Origin: Parapedobacter luteus
GTDB lineage: Bacteria; Bacteroidota; Bacteroidia; Sphingobacteriales; Sphingobacteriaceae
Direction: 5' to 3'
Assembly: GCF_900168055.1 (NCBI RefSeq)
Contig: NZ_FUYS01000013.1
Coordinates: 40,193-104,192, forward strand
DNA length: 64,000 bases
The notes below the pieces were generated by a model. That model was given only the letters and a program-made list of their open reading frames with translations, had not been told where the DNA came from and did not search any database. Shown here one piece after another: positions 54,921 to 62,284 of this stretch. Numbering within the stretch: position 1 is the stretch's first letter; each line of letters opens with the position of its first letter. The translations under genes were made by a program, and so were the position numbers.

Positions 54921-56687
54921 CTATTGCTTGACAAGGTCCATATTAAACCCATTGTTTGACAGCCCAATACTCTCTCCTATCAATCTATTAGGATGCTCAG
55001 GATCATACTTGAAGTGGTAGCGGATATTCCAATAATTGTGCGTCAGGACGAGCGTCATTCCCGCCGCATAAAATGATTGATTAAAGGTAAATTGGGCGTT
55101 CGAACGGTCATAATATTCCACATTGCCATCCTCGTATGTGTGTGACACTGGCCACCCCAGGTCATCCGCCCCATTCCCAAAGTCGATCAAGTTTGATTGG
55201 CCAAGGTTTGTACGAGTGTCATCCGTGTAGTAATTCAGCCGCCACCTACCCGTGAGCTCGAAGGCAGGCAGCACGATAACCCCCGAGAGCTCCACGGATT
55301 CCGTAAAGCCCTCCTTAGACGCGTGTATACGGTACGTAAACGTTTCCTCTGCTTGAGACAGCGACCTGAATTTAATCTTATTGCCCGATTGGCCTACATA
55401 CGCCACGTTAGGGTTGGAAATATCAGACACAGAGATTTCAGCTCCATCCAGTTCCACGGCCTCCTTTTTTGGTGTAAATCCCGGCAGTTCTTTGAACAGC
55501 CCCTTAAATTTATCCCACGTGGGTTTAAGTTCTTTCAAGGCATTGATAAAACCACCGGTGTTTGGCGTCACATCACTATCCGTTTCCTCGACGGTCCGAA
55601 GAAAAGCATCCACATCTACCTCGGCATAGCGGTCATATGGATATTCTTTGGTTGCATTGGCATTCCGTCGCTCCACTACAAATACCCACGGCGTACCCAA
55701 ATACATAATTAGCGTTCGTACGAGCCTCAACGTGGTAGGGGCGATTTCCGCAAGCAATATATACGTAGCCATCCCAATCGGCAGTGCCATGCCGACAGCG
55801 GTAATGCCCAGCGCAAAGGGCCCCAGCGCAGAAAGCGACAGTGCCGTACCTCCCACTGCACCAGCCATTAACACATATCGGGTAAATCCGCGCAATTGCC
55901 CATTAAGTAGCGACATTGATTCGCCCAAGTGTTTACCCAAGCAGTCATGAAAATCTTTCAGCCGGCCCGTAGGACAACCAAACGGGCTGTCCGTATTGGC
56001 GCTGGCTACGGTACCCGCATCCCCCAACGCCATCACCGGTTGCGCGCGGAGCTGTTGCATGGCAGCCACGCCGATGGCCATGGCATCGTTTAGTTGCCTT
56101 ATCAGTTCGCTGACTTGCCCTTTGTTGGCCGTATAAAACATATGCGTTTGTCGCCGGTCAGACGCACTCATCTTGCCCCAAGTTTCCATGATGCCCTGTT
56201 TAAAGGCCAGCAATTCCTCCCTGTCGGCTAGCTCAGCCTCCGTAGTGCCGCCCAGGGCTTCCGTATCGGCGTCAAAGCCCTTCGCAAAGTTTGCAATGAA
56301 TTCATCCGGATCTTCATCTGTCTGTACCGGCTGCACCTGAAATTTAATCGTCGCCAGCTCAAACTTGAGAAAATGCTCGCCTTGCGCTTCCTCCGGCACA
56401 AAAACCGCCAAGGTCGTATCCGAAGTCTTAAAGACTTCCACCGGCGTATTGCCGAACGTTCCGGCGTACTTGATTTTAAGATCTCCGCTGGCCGACAACG
56501 TCACCAGCTGATACGTCGAGACCTCCCGATTATCCACCGATACACCGTCGGTAAACTCCTTTTCTTCTTGAGCGGGCCTGGTATTTTCTTTTTTGCAGCT
56601 GTTTGCCAAAGGCAAGAGCAGTGAGAGTGTGATTGCCAAGCAATATCTTATCGCCTTTCGGTAGGCCTGATGTGCAGTAAGCTCCAT
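54921..56687 (-). CDS. Unrecognised lipoprotein with a central hydrophobic hairpin
   Basis: A 588-residue protein with lipobox LANSCKKE (Cys about 31). An Ig-like strand region (about 45-120) precedes a helical stretch (about 130-235). A glycine/alanine-rich hydrophobic segment of about 50 residues lies at 265-315 (VLMAGAVGGTALSLSALG then FALGITAVGMALPIGMATYI), like two membrane helices. A second IPT/Ig-like beta domain (about 415-480) and a C-terminal lipocalin-like barrel (about 485-588, LTGRWRLNYYTDDTRT) follow. The combination of a lipid anchor and a later membrane-like hairpin is unusual. First gene of a three-gene unit. Confidence 0.6.
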   Translation of the reverse strand: MELTAHQAYRKAIRYCLAITLSLLLPLANSCKKENTRPAQEEKEFTDGVSVDNREVSTYQLVTLSASGDLKIKYAGTFGNTPVEVFKTSDTTLAVFVPEEAQGEHFLKFELATIKFQVQPVQTDEDPDEFIANFAKGFDADTEALGGTTEAELADREELLAFKQGIMETWGKMSASDRRQTHMFYTANKGQVSELIRQLNDAMAIGVAAMQQLRAQPVMALGDAGTVASANTDSPFGCPTGRLKDFHDCLGKHLGESMSLLNGQLRGFTRYVLMAGAVGGTALSLSALGPFALGITAVGMALPIGMATYILLAEIAPTTLRLVRTLIMYLGTPWVFVVERRNANATKEYPYDRYAEVDVDAFLRTVEETDSDVTPNTGGFINALKELKPTWDKFKGLFKELPGFTPKKEAVELDGAEISVSDISNPNVAYVGQSGNKIKFRSLSQAEETFTYRIHASKEGFTESVELSGVIVLPAFELTGRWRLNYYTDDTRTNLGQSNLIDFGNGADDLGWPVSHTYEDGNVEYYDRSNAQFTFNQSFYAAGMTLVLTHNYWNIRYHFKYDPEHPNRLIGESIGLSNNGFNMDLVKQ

Positions 56688-56813
56688 AGCAGGTTTAGTT
56701 TAATTAGCATTAAAAACATCAATCGGGCACAAAACTAGTGGAAAGACAGCAGTGCTGAAATACTCACTAGTCGGTATTTTGCTCCCTTATTCAAATGTTC
56801 GTTTGCTCTGGCC

Positions 56814-57157
56814 TCACAGCTGGCGGTCAGACTTTACGCCGCCAGCAAGGCCGACGTCAACCACCCGCATGCATTCGATGATATTGTCCAGCCCCCCATC
56901 CAGCCGTTCGTGCGAATAAATCGGAAAACCAACCTGTGGGCCAGCTTCCAACCTCAGTCCGTGGATAATCTCATACTGCACAAGTATCGGTACAACCAGG
57001 TTATCTACTTTAGCCTCGCGTAAGGACACCCAGTCTTTACCACTATTCTTGATGATATTATAGTGCTGCGAATACAGCAATTCGGTTTGTAGATAAAGCT
57101 TATCGGCCAGGCCAAAACTACCGTACACCCCACCGACAAACCGTGCGGCCTACGCAT
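56814..57157 (-). pseudogene. Fragment of an outer-membrane beta-barrel (PorT/OMP_b-brl-like) gene
   Basis: About 115 codons (ARFVGGVYGSFGLADKLYLQ; LLYSQHYNIIKNS; LVVPILVQYEI; LRLEAGPQVGFPIYS) match the central strands of a Bacteroidota outer-membrane beta-barrel protein. There is no signal peptide, a TAG stands just upstream, and the frame ends after DVGLAGGVKSDRQL without the last strands. It is a gene remnant, not a complete porin-like protein. Confidence 0.6.
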
Positions 57158-57317
57158 CCCCTCGCTGTTATCCGATCCCTCAGCTCTTCAGCGTCCTTCT
57201 TAGAAAACGGCCCTTTTTTGTTGATAACGATCACACCGGACGGAATCACAGCTTGTATCCTTATCGGATCACTCCAGAGCGAGTCATAGAGTACGAACGC
57301 CAGATCCTGGCCGATTA
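57158..57317 (-). pseudogene. Unassigned coding remnant between folE and the porin fragment
   Basis: One minus-strand frame reads about 50 codons (GQDLAFVLYDSLWSDPIRI; GVIVINKKGPFSKKDAEELR) with no start and a stop in its neighbours. It is flanked by a truncated folE and a truncated outer-membrane gene. I cannot name its parent family. Confidence 0.35.
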
Positions 57318-57448
57318 GCCGCGATGTTCGCTATTTTCTCCTCGTCGGGCTTGTCGAATGCATCGGCTCATAATGGGGTATCGATGGAGGTCATGACGTG
57401 GGAGTCACCCATCTCATCCAGCAGTAATTGATCGAGTCGTTCTTCCAT
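57318..57448 (-). pseudogene. folE: 5' fragment of GTP cyclohydrolase I, folE, with a premature stop
   Basis: From ATG 57448 the frame encodes MEERLDQLLLDEMGDSHVM and a following TSIDTPL, matching the start of Bacteroidota FolE. A TGA at 57370-57368 interrupts it where the family has Arg (AGA or CGA). Beyond the stop the same frame continues with FolE-like ADAFDKPDEEKIANIA before losing similarity near 57318. Catalytic regions are absent. The first part is also read as the tail of yidD, in the same frame. Confidence 0.65.
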
Positions 57449-57781
57449 ATGATCGGTTTTTTTTACCGGGGCTCCTATTCCATACCCCGGATGAATTTCA
57501 ACCGGCGGTATCCCTGCCGGAGATGTGCTAGTCACAGGCGCCGATGGTTTTCGGGGTATGGGATCATATCCTGATGTTCCCCAGGGATGGCAGCGCGCCA
57601 GTCGTTTCAGCCCCATCGGCACACCTTTCGTTATGCCCCATTCGCCGATGGCCTCCACCATATACTGCGAGCAAGTGGGTACATGCCGGCAGGATGGAGG
57701 GAACAGTGGTGAAACCAGCACTTGGTAAGCCCGGACGGGTAAGATTACCAGTGTACGTAGAAATGAAGAAGATGTTTCCAT
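57368..57781 (-). CDS. yidD: YidD-type membrane protein insertion efficiency factor with an abnormal tail
   Basis: A small membrane-associated protein that assists YidC-dependent insertion. The YidD core is LVILPVRAYQVLVSPLFPPS followed by CRHVPTCSQYMVEAIGEWG and RLARCHPWGTSGYDPIP, with the conserved Cys and CHPW-like motif. The start at 57781 lies 1 nt after the COG0523 stop. The frame runs on for about 55 residues past the core and through the folE fragment in frame before a stop at 57368, so the tail is not native to YidD. The core itself looks intact. Confidence 0.8.
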   Translation of the reverse strand: METSSSFLRTLVILPVRAYQVLVSPLFPPSCRHVPTCSQYMVEAIGEWGITKGVPMGLKRLARCHPWGTSGYDPIPRKPSAPVTSTSPAGIPPVEIHPGYGIGAPVKKTDHMEERLDQLLLDEMGDSHVMTSIDTPL

Positions 57782-57782
57782 T

Positions 57783-58982
57783 TCAGATATTTTCGGGGAA
57801 TTCGTCCTTCCACAGCGTGTAACGCCAGTCGTCCGCCTCCTCTTCCGTGAGCAGGCACTTTTCCAGATCACGCAGATGCTTCTCTTTGTCCAGATCCTGT
57901 CCGATGAAGACCAGTTCCGTTTTCCGGTCGGCCCATTGCGGGTGCCAGCGGGCCTCGATGGAATCGCGGTGCTCGAGGTAATCCGCATAGCGGTAGCGCT
58001 CGGCCTCCGGAATACTGCACCACCATGCGCCCGCACTCTCAATACGGAGGCTGCCGCCCGCCTGGCTGAAGCTGATGGCCATGTTGGGCCGGGAGGCCAT
58101 CCAGAAAAGTCCCTTGGCACGTATGACTCCTGTCGGGTAATGTTCATTCAGGTACCGGTACCAGCGTTGAGGATGGAAAGGCCGCTGCGTGCGGAAAACA
58201 AAGGAGGATATACCGTACTCTTCCGTTTCGGGCGTATGCTCGTTTTCCAGTTCCCTTATCCAGCCTGCTGAGGATGCCGCCTTCTCGAAATCGAATGACT
58301 TGGTACCCAATATTTCGCTGGTATCCACTTTCCCGAAATGCGACCGGATGATCCTTGCATCGGGGTTCAGTTTCCGTATGGCGGCCTCCAAGGTGCCTAC
58401 TGTTTCATCCGATACCAGATCCGTCTTGTTGAGCACAATGACATTGGCAAACTCAATTTGGTCGGTAAGCAGGTTCACAATTGTCCGCGTGTCGTTTTCA
58501 TCGTCGGTCATGTTTCGGTCTTGCAGGGTCTCGTCGGTTCCGAAATCCCTGAAAAAATTATAGCAGTCTACCACGGTCACCATCGTGTCGATGTAACTGA
58601 ACCGGGAAAGGTCGATGCCGTTGTTTTCGTCCACGTAGCTGAATGTCTGTGCCACCGGTACAGGTTCTGAAATACCCGTACTTTCGATAAGCAGGTAGTC
58701 AAACCTGTCTTCCCTGGCCAGCCGTTCCACCTCCACCATCAGGTCCTCCCGAAGTGTACAGCAGATACAACCGTTGCTCATCTCCACCAGCTTTTCATCC
58801 GTGCGCGAAAGCGTGTTCTCCCGCTCTACCAGTTGGGCGTCAATATTCACTTCGCTCATGTCATTGACGATGACGGCGACTTTGAGGTTTTCCTTGTTGT
58901 GCAGCACATGGTTCAATAGGGTGGTTTTTCCCGCTCCGAGGAATCCGCTCAATACAGTTACGGGTAATTTTTTTGCTCCCAT
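57783..58982 (-). CDS. COG0523 GTPase, putative zinc metallochaperone
   Basis: A 399-residue G3E-family GTPase (CobW/ZNG1-like). The P-loop is [15 protein letters not shown] (about 12-26), the metal-binding CxCC is [11 protein letters not shown] (about 70-80), the Walker B-like region [13 protein letters not shown], and the NKTD motif VLNKTDLV. A CobW C-terminal domain (about 270-399) is present, with [19 protein letters not shown]. Such proteins load zinc on target enzymes during zinc starvation. The gene is downstream of a 69-residue protein and a candidate zinc operator, and upstream of yidD and a folE fragment; folE is a classic target gene of this family. Confidence 0.88.
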   Translation of the reverse strand: MGAKKLPVTVLSGFLGAGKTTLLNHVLHNKENLKVAVIVNDMSEVNIDAQLVERENTLSRTDEKLVEMSNGCICCTLREDLMVEVERLAREDRFDYLLIESTGISEPVPVAQTFSYVDENNGIDLSRFSYIDTMVTVVDCYNFFRDFGTDETLQDRNMTDDENDTRTIVNLLTDQIEFANVIVLNKTDLVSDETVGTLEAAIRKLNPDARIIRSHFGKVDTSEILGTKSFDFEKAASSAGWIRELENEHTPETEEYGISSFVFRTQRPFHPQRWYRYLNEHYPTGVIRAKGLFWMASRPNMAISFSQAGGSLRIESAGAWWCSIPEAERYRYADYLEHRDSIEARWHPQWADRKTELVFIGQDLDKEKHLRDLEKCLLTEEEADDWRYTLWKDEFPENI

Positions 58983-59039
58983 AGATTTCCTTTTTTTATA
59001 GTTGTATCGTTATCTAAATGTTCCATGCATTGTCTTTAT

Positions 59040-59249
59040 TCAACGTATCCGTTCAAGGGCGATACGGCTGAACCAATCCACTACGCGCTTGTGGTGCTCC
59101 TCACCATAGAGCCGGATGAATTGCTGCGTTTCCGGCAGCTCGGGATTGTTGTAGACGTTAAGCCGTTGCCGTGCAAAAGCTGCCGTCAGCGGTATCCGGC
59201 ACTGCCGCTCCATGCAATCTTTCCAGCTTTCGAAATCCTGTGGTATCAT
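59040..59249 (-). CDS. Small conserved-looking protein of the COG0523 operon
   Basis: A 69-residue protein starting at ATG 59249 (MIPQDFESWKDCMERQCRIP). The start is placed by the promoter upstream; the frame is open a further 17 codons, which overlap the promoter. It is helical and polar, rich in Arg and Glu (TAAFARQRLNVYNNPELPET; RLYGEEHHKRVVDWFSRIAL), with two Cys and a HH pair that could bind metal. No function known. It is the first gene before the COG0523 GTPase. Confidence 0.6.
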   Translation of the reverse strand: MIPQDFESWKDCMERQCRIPLTAAFARQRLNVYNNPELPETQQFIRLYGEEHHKRVVDWFSRIALERIR

Positions 59250-59269
59250 ATCGTTGCGTTCTGGTCGGT

Positions 59270-59300
59270 CAAAACTATAAATTAAATTTAACAAAAGCAA
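59270..59300 (-). promoter_or_regulatory. Promoter of the small protein and COG0523 operon
   Basis: Minus strand TTG (59300-59298), a 20-bp spacer and TAGTTTTG (59277-59270) fit the consensus. Its -33 TTG is inside the left half of the shared palindrome. The ATG is 20 nt downstream. Confidence 0.65.
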
Positions 59301-59309
59301 CTAAGTTGC
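59297..59309. promoter_or_regulatory. Shared palindromic operator, putative zinc-responsive (Zur-like) box
   Basis: GCAACTAAGTTGC is a perfect 6+1+6 palindrome. It contains the -33 TTG of both divergent promoters at equal 20-bp spacers, so one bound dimer would block both. The Zur assignment is by gene content (COG0523, DUF3299, folE and metE remnants), not by a known consensus. Confidence 0.6.
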
Positions 59310-59336
59310 AATTGAAAAAACAATGTATTACCTTTG
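59306..59336 (+). promoter_or_regulatory. Promoter of the 59400 operon
   Basis: TTG (59306-59308), a 20-bp spacer and TACCTTTG (59329-59336) match the consensus. Leader about 57 nt. The -33 lies in the right half of the palindrome. Confidence 0.7.
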
Positions 59337-59399
59337 TTGGGCTTGGAGAAAATCAAATAACGTGGCATTGACTTAATATTAAACTGTAACAATCAAAAA

Positions 59400-59888
59400 A
59401 TGGAACAAAAACAATTCAGCGAAAAAATGGTGATTGACACCTTGCAACTTTGGTGCGACAATGTGGTTCTGATTGGCAAGATCTATTCTGAAGGTGGAGA
59501 TGTAGCCTCAGCTGCCGATAAAGTGCTGAGCGACAACTATGACTATGACAGTGGCAAAGTCCTATTCAAGCCGACACTGGCCTATGGGCCGCAAACATTC
59601 AGACCCACCAAAGAGGGAGCCCTTGCTTATTTCATCGGAGGAAACAACAATTTCCCTGACGACAAAGGATTCAAATTAAAGCCATGGGTAAAGGTTTGGT
59701 TTAATAAGCTTGATTACATACTGCATAACGATCTGGCTATTGTCCAATGCAACGTTCATTTTATTGGGGCCGATGATAGCCACATTTTTGTAAACAAAAG
59801 CTTTGTATTCAAAGTCTGTGACGACGATAAAATTAGAATCATTTTACATCAATCATCATTGCCCTATAACCCGGGGCCTGTTGCCTAA
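59400..59888 (+). CDS. Small alpha+beta protein of the putative zinc operon, NTF2/SnoaL-like
   Basis: A 162-residue cytoplasmic protein. The pattern of helix then curved sheet (MVIDTLQLWCDNVVLIGKIY; YDSGKVLFKPTLAYG; GALAYFIGGNNNFP; WVKVWFNKLDYIL; AIVQCNVHFIGADDSHIFV) resembles an NTF2/SnoaL-type fold. Proteins of this look are sometimes annotated as phosphoribosyl-AMP cyclohydrolase, but the catalytic Cys/His of HisI are not seen. First gene of three behind the palindrome-controlled promoter, and coupled to the next gene through TAATG. Confidence 0.6.
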   Translation: MEQKQFSEKMVIDTLQLWCDNVVLIGKIYSEGGDVASAADKVLSDNYDYDSGKVLFKPTLAYGPQTFRPTKEGALAYFIGGNNNFPDDKGFKLKPWVKVWFNKLDYILHNDLAIVQCNVHFIGADDSHIFVNKSFVFKVCDDDKIRIILHQSSLPYNPGPVA

Positions 59889-60385
59889 TGCGAAAGTGCT
59901 TATATATGATTTGCCCAACTGACCAGCTTGAATCTGCCATCAATGCCAGATTTGAAGGCCATAATTATTTTTATACCACGCTCGGCAACACGCTGATTTT
60001 GGATAAAAATACAGTTGGGCAAATCGTGGCACTTTTAGATAAAAACAGCATTAGGGAAATTACATTTATATTATCTGAAGACAATTGCATCGTTCTGGAC
60101 GCATTAAAAAATCAACATTTCCTTACAATCAACGGGTTAAATGGACCTTACGCCCATTTGCAGAAACACAAAAAACATGTGTTAAGTTCCTGGGATGCAG
60201 AACACCAACACACCTTGATTCTTTCGCATCACCTGAACCAAAAAATAAAAGAATTAAAAGCAGGGCTTCAGGGGCTTCTTACCACTCCACCTTTGATTAA
60301 CGGGAAATTATTTTCAGTGCATACAAAGGACTTTAGACCCATACATTCCGATTTGGTATGTATGTATTCCGGCAATTTAAGTTAA
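59888..60385 (+). CDS. Unassigned protein, possibly a beta-carbonic-anhydrase-like relic fold
   Basis: A 165-residue protein whose ATG overlaps the previous stop (TAATG). YFYTTLGNTLILDKNTVGQI and LLDKNSIREITFILSEDNC recall the core of beta carbonic anhydrases (GN after a strand, then a helix and a hydrophobic strand leading to the metal site). The normal Asp-Arg and His-x-x-Cys ligands are missing, so it would be inactive as that enzyme. The likeness is weak and may be chance. It has no signal peptide. Confidence 0.5.
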   Translation: MRKCLYMICPTDQLESAINARFEGHNYFYTTLGNTLILDKNTVGQIVALLDKNSIREITFILSEDNCIVLDALKNQHFLTINGLNGPYAHLQKHKKHVLSSWDAEHQHTLILSHHLNQKIKELKAGLQGLLTTPPLINGKLFSVHTKDFRPIHSDLVCMYSGNLS

Positions 60386-60393
60386 TCCTGACA

Positions 60394-60903
60394 ATGGCAT
60401 TGCGTTTTTTAACTTGGTTCTGCAAAAGAGGGTTTCCGGCATGTGTGCTGATGCTGCTGTCATTGACAGTAAGTGCGCAGCAAGCGGATCCGACCCATCT
60501 CGTTGATCACAAACCCTTGATGAACGCTGTCTGGGAAACGTTCGACCAGCTGATGTACAAAGTGACGCACAAAGACGGGCAAACGATTTATACACCTCAT
60601 TTCCCCGAATCGCTTAAGCGTCTCGACGGTAAAACGGTAACCCTAAAGGGGTACATGGTACCCATCGAGCCGGGGCGTCGCCACCATGTCTTCCTGCTAT
60701 CGGTGCTGCCCGTATACCAGTGCATGTTCTGCGGACAGAACGGCATCCCGCCCATGGCTGAAATAACCATGGCCGACAACACCAAGCTCACGTTTGGAGA
60801 GGAGCCCATTACCATCAAAGGGACTGTCTTTCTGAATGGGGAAGATGAAAACCGCGCGGAAATACAGCTGCGTGGGGCCACGAAACTGGCAGAAAGCAAA
60901 TGA
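60394..60903 (+). CDS. DUF3299-family exported protein
   Basis: A 169-residue exported protein; the start at 60394 gives a signal region with CVLMLLSLTVSAQQ. The mature part has LDGKTVTLKGYMVPIEPG, VFLLSVLPVYQCMFCGQNGI and ITIKGTVFLNGEDENRAEIQ, the OB-like DUF3299 pattern with its CxxC pair CMFC, a likely metal or redox site. DUF3299 proteins occur beside metal uptake genes in various bacteria, though their role is not proven. Third gene of the operon, starting 8 bp after the second gene. Confidence 0.75.
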   Translation: MALRFLTWFCKRGFPACVLMLLSLTVSAQQADPTHLVDHKPLMNAVWETFDQLMYKVTHKDGQTIYTPHFPESLKRLDGKTVTLKGYMVPIEPGRRHHVFLLSVLPVYQCMFCGQNGIPPMAEITMADNTKLTFGEEPITIKGTVFLNGEDENRAEIQLRGATKLAESK

Positions 60904-60929
60904 TACAATTAAATAATCGAATATAGAGC

Positions 60930-61091
60930 AATGAGGCCTACTGGTCCGGGAGGATAAGCGGGCAGGAGCTGATCGACTCGGGGAAGGAAATCCGCCGGAA
61001 GAACTGGCTCCTGCAACGGGATGCCGGTATTGACCTGATCCCATCGGGTGATTTTTCGTTTTACGACCAGGTACTGGATACCTCGCTGATG
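60930..61091 (+). pseudogene. metE: Fragment of cobalamin-independent methionine synthase, metE
   Basis: About 54 codons match the N-terminal region of MetE: EAYWSGRISGQELIDSGKEI, RRKNWLLQRDAGIDLIPSGD and FSFYDQVLDTSLM. A TAG stands in frame six nucleotides upstream, the first 20 or so residues are missing, and similarity ends after DTSLM. No C-terminal zinc site is present. It directly follows the zinc-type operon by 26 bp. The remaining sequence up to 61249 shows no recognisable gene. Confidence 0.75.
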
Positions 61092-61249
61092 GCCCACGCC
61101 GAAATAATACGCTCCGTTTTCCCAAGCTTTGTCTCCATCGATGGGGCTGGGAGCAGGCATGGCCAGCAAGCGTATCACGCAAACGAAGCTGCCTGTAGGT
61201 GATTTAGCGCGACATGAACGGGCTCCTCCCCCACTCGAAGCCCGCGACG

Positions 61250-61798
61250 CTATAATTTGGATTCAGCGATGCGGAAGGCAATCGATACATCAGCAGCCTT
61301 CGCGGCATTGCACCGAGTCCGGTTATCCCACAAAGTCGCTGTCATCGTGCCTTCGAGGAAGGTCTCACCGTTGGCCGTCTCAATCTTGGAGATCGTGATG
61401 CCACCTTCCGATGCCTGGTATTTAGTGTGCCCGCCGGGTTCACATACTTTCCGCCACGTATCTGGGCGAGAATAAGAATTGCCATGAATAATTTGCTGCA
61501 GGATGGCTTTACCTTTCTGCCCTGCATAGGAAGATCCGTCGTACCATGCAAAAGTACCCGTCCGGGCGGTGGGCCCCATGCCGTTTATCCATGCGTAGAA
61601 CATTTCGCTTTCCGAAAAATTGCAAGACAGAAACAAATCTTCGCCTGCAAACCAGTAGTAGAATTCGCCGGGTCTGCCGGTGAATTTTTTTCCGTTGAGC
61701 GTACCGTAAAAATAGGTGTCAGCGGCCGGCAAGGTCACTTCAGGAGTTGTCTTTCCGCTTGTCAGCAAAGCGGCACAAAGTAATAGCAGTGTTTTCAT
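61250..61798 (-). CDS. Small secreted protein of unknown family
   Basis: A 182-residue protein starting at 61798 (MKTLLLLCAALLTSG), with a signal peptide cut near residue 17-18. The mature part is beta-rich (TYFYGTLNGKKFTGRPGEFY, YWFAGEDLFLSCNFSESEMF, GGITISKIETANGETFLEGT) and contains three Cys. The pattern of DLxG-like strands is like DUF6252 or DUF5025-type single-domain exported proteins, but I cannot assign a family. The start is supported by a TAnnTTTG element 5 nt upstream. Confidence 0.65.
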   Translation of the reverse strand: MKTLLLLCAALLTSGKTTPEVTLPAADTYFYGTLNGKKFTGRPGEFYYWFAGEDLFLSCNFSESEMFYAWINGMGPTARTGTFAWYDGSSYAGQKGKAILQQIIHGNSYSRPDTWRKVCEPGGHTKYQASEGGITISKIETANGETFLEGTMTATLWDNRTRCNAAKAADVSIAFRIAESKL

Positions 61799-61803
61799 CG
61801 CCA

Positions 61804-61811
61804 CAAAGGTA
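61804..61811 (-). promoter_or_regulatory. -7 element upstream of the small secreted protein
   Basis: TACCTTTG on the minus strand ends 5 nt before the ATG at 61798. A -33 TTG was not seen at ideal spacing. Confidence 0.55.
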
Positions 61812-61949
61812 GCGTGCGGTTAGTGCGCATTTCTCCGTACCACACCGCAGTCGGTGTTTTCCGTATTGCTACGAGGAAATTGAAAAGTCGTAGCTACGGT
61901 TAATTTTGTGACCAACGCTAGTACGTTTTTGCGTTCAATTTCCAAGCCC

Positions 61950-62280
61950 CGGCAACCCGCACCCTCCTGCAAGCAGCCATACTCGACACTTACTTCCCCG
62001 AGCAAAAAGCTTACTTCTACCAAAGCACCTGCGCGTTCACCGGCATGCGTTTGGTATCACGGCATGGCCATAGTTTCGTTGACGCGGGCCTATTGAGCCA
62101 TTCAGTGTAAGCCATGATGATCGCATTGGCAACGGCATTGCACTGTGTCCCAATATGCACCGCGCCTTTGACCGTGGGTTACTTAGCGTAGATGAAGATT
62201 ATCGGGTTATCGTGTCGCCGCATTTCACGGAGGATGAAGGTCATGGCACAAAACTATCGGCTAACACAAGAAAATTAGTC
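61950..62280 (+). pseudogene. Decayed HNH endonuclease, fragment with the C-terminal part
   Basis: The frame reads LLQAAILDTYFPEQKAYF, then jumps (compared with the second copy) directly to YQSTCAFTGMRLVSRHGHSF, and after a shift near 62085 reads PFSVSHDDRIGNGIALCPN, MHRAFDRGLLSVDEDYRVIV and SPHFTEDEG. This is the HNH domain common in Bacteroidota restriction-like nucleases. The internal deletion of about 70 codons, the loss of the catalytic DACHI-like stretch and the frameshift mean it cannot be active. Confidence 0.75.
62018..62084 (+). repeat. 67-bp direct repeat, copy 1
   Basis: Matches 63533-63599 at 66 of 67 positions (one G/T difference). It encodes the YQSTC to SFVD part of the HNH nuclease. 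The two copies flank the toxin-antitoxin genes. Confidence 0.9.
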
Positions 62281-62284
62281 CTGC

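Noticed and set aside
54921..55950. Plus-strand frames of 80-171 codons opposite the hydrophobic-hairpin lipoprotein
   Set aside because: No promoter or family motif; the minus frame has a proper lipobox and continuous domain structure.
60909..61178. 89-codon minus-strand frame opposite the metE remnant
   Set aside because: The plus strand shows clear MetE similarity; the minus frame has no family features.
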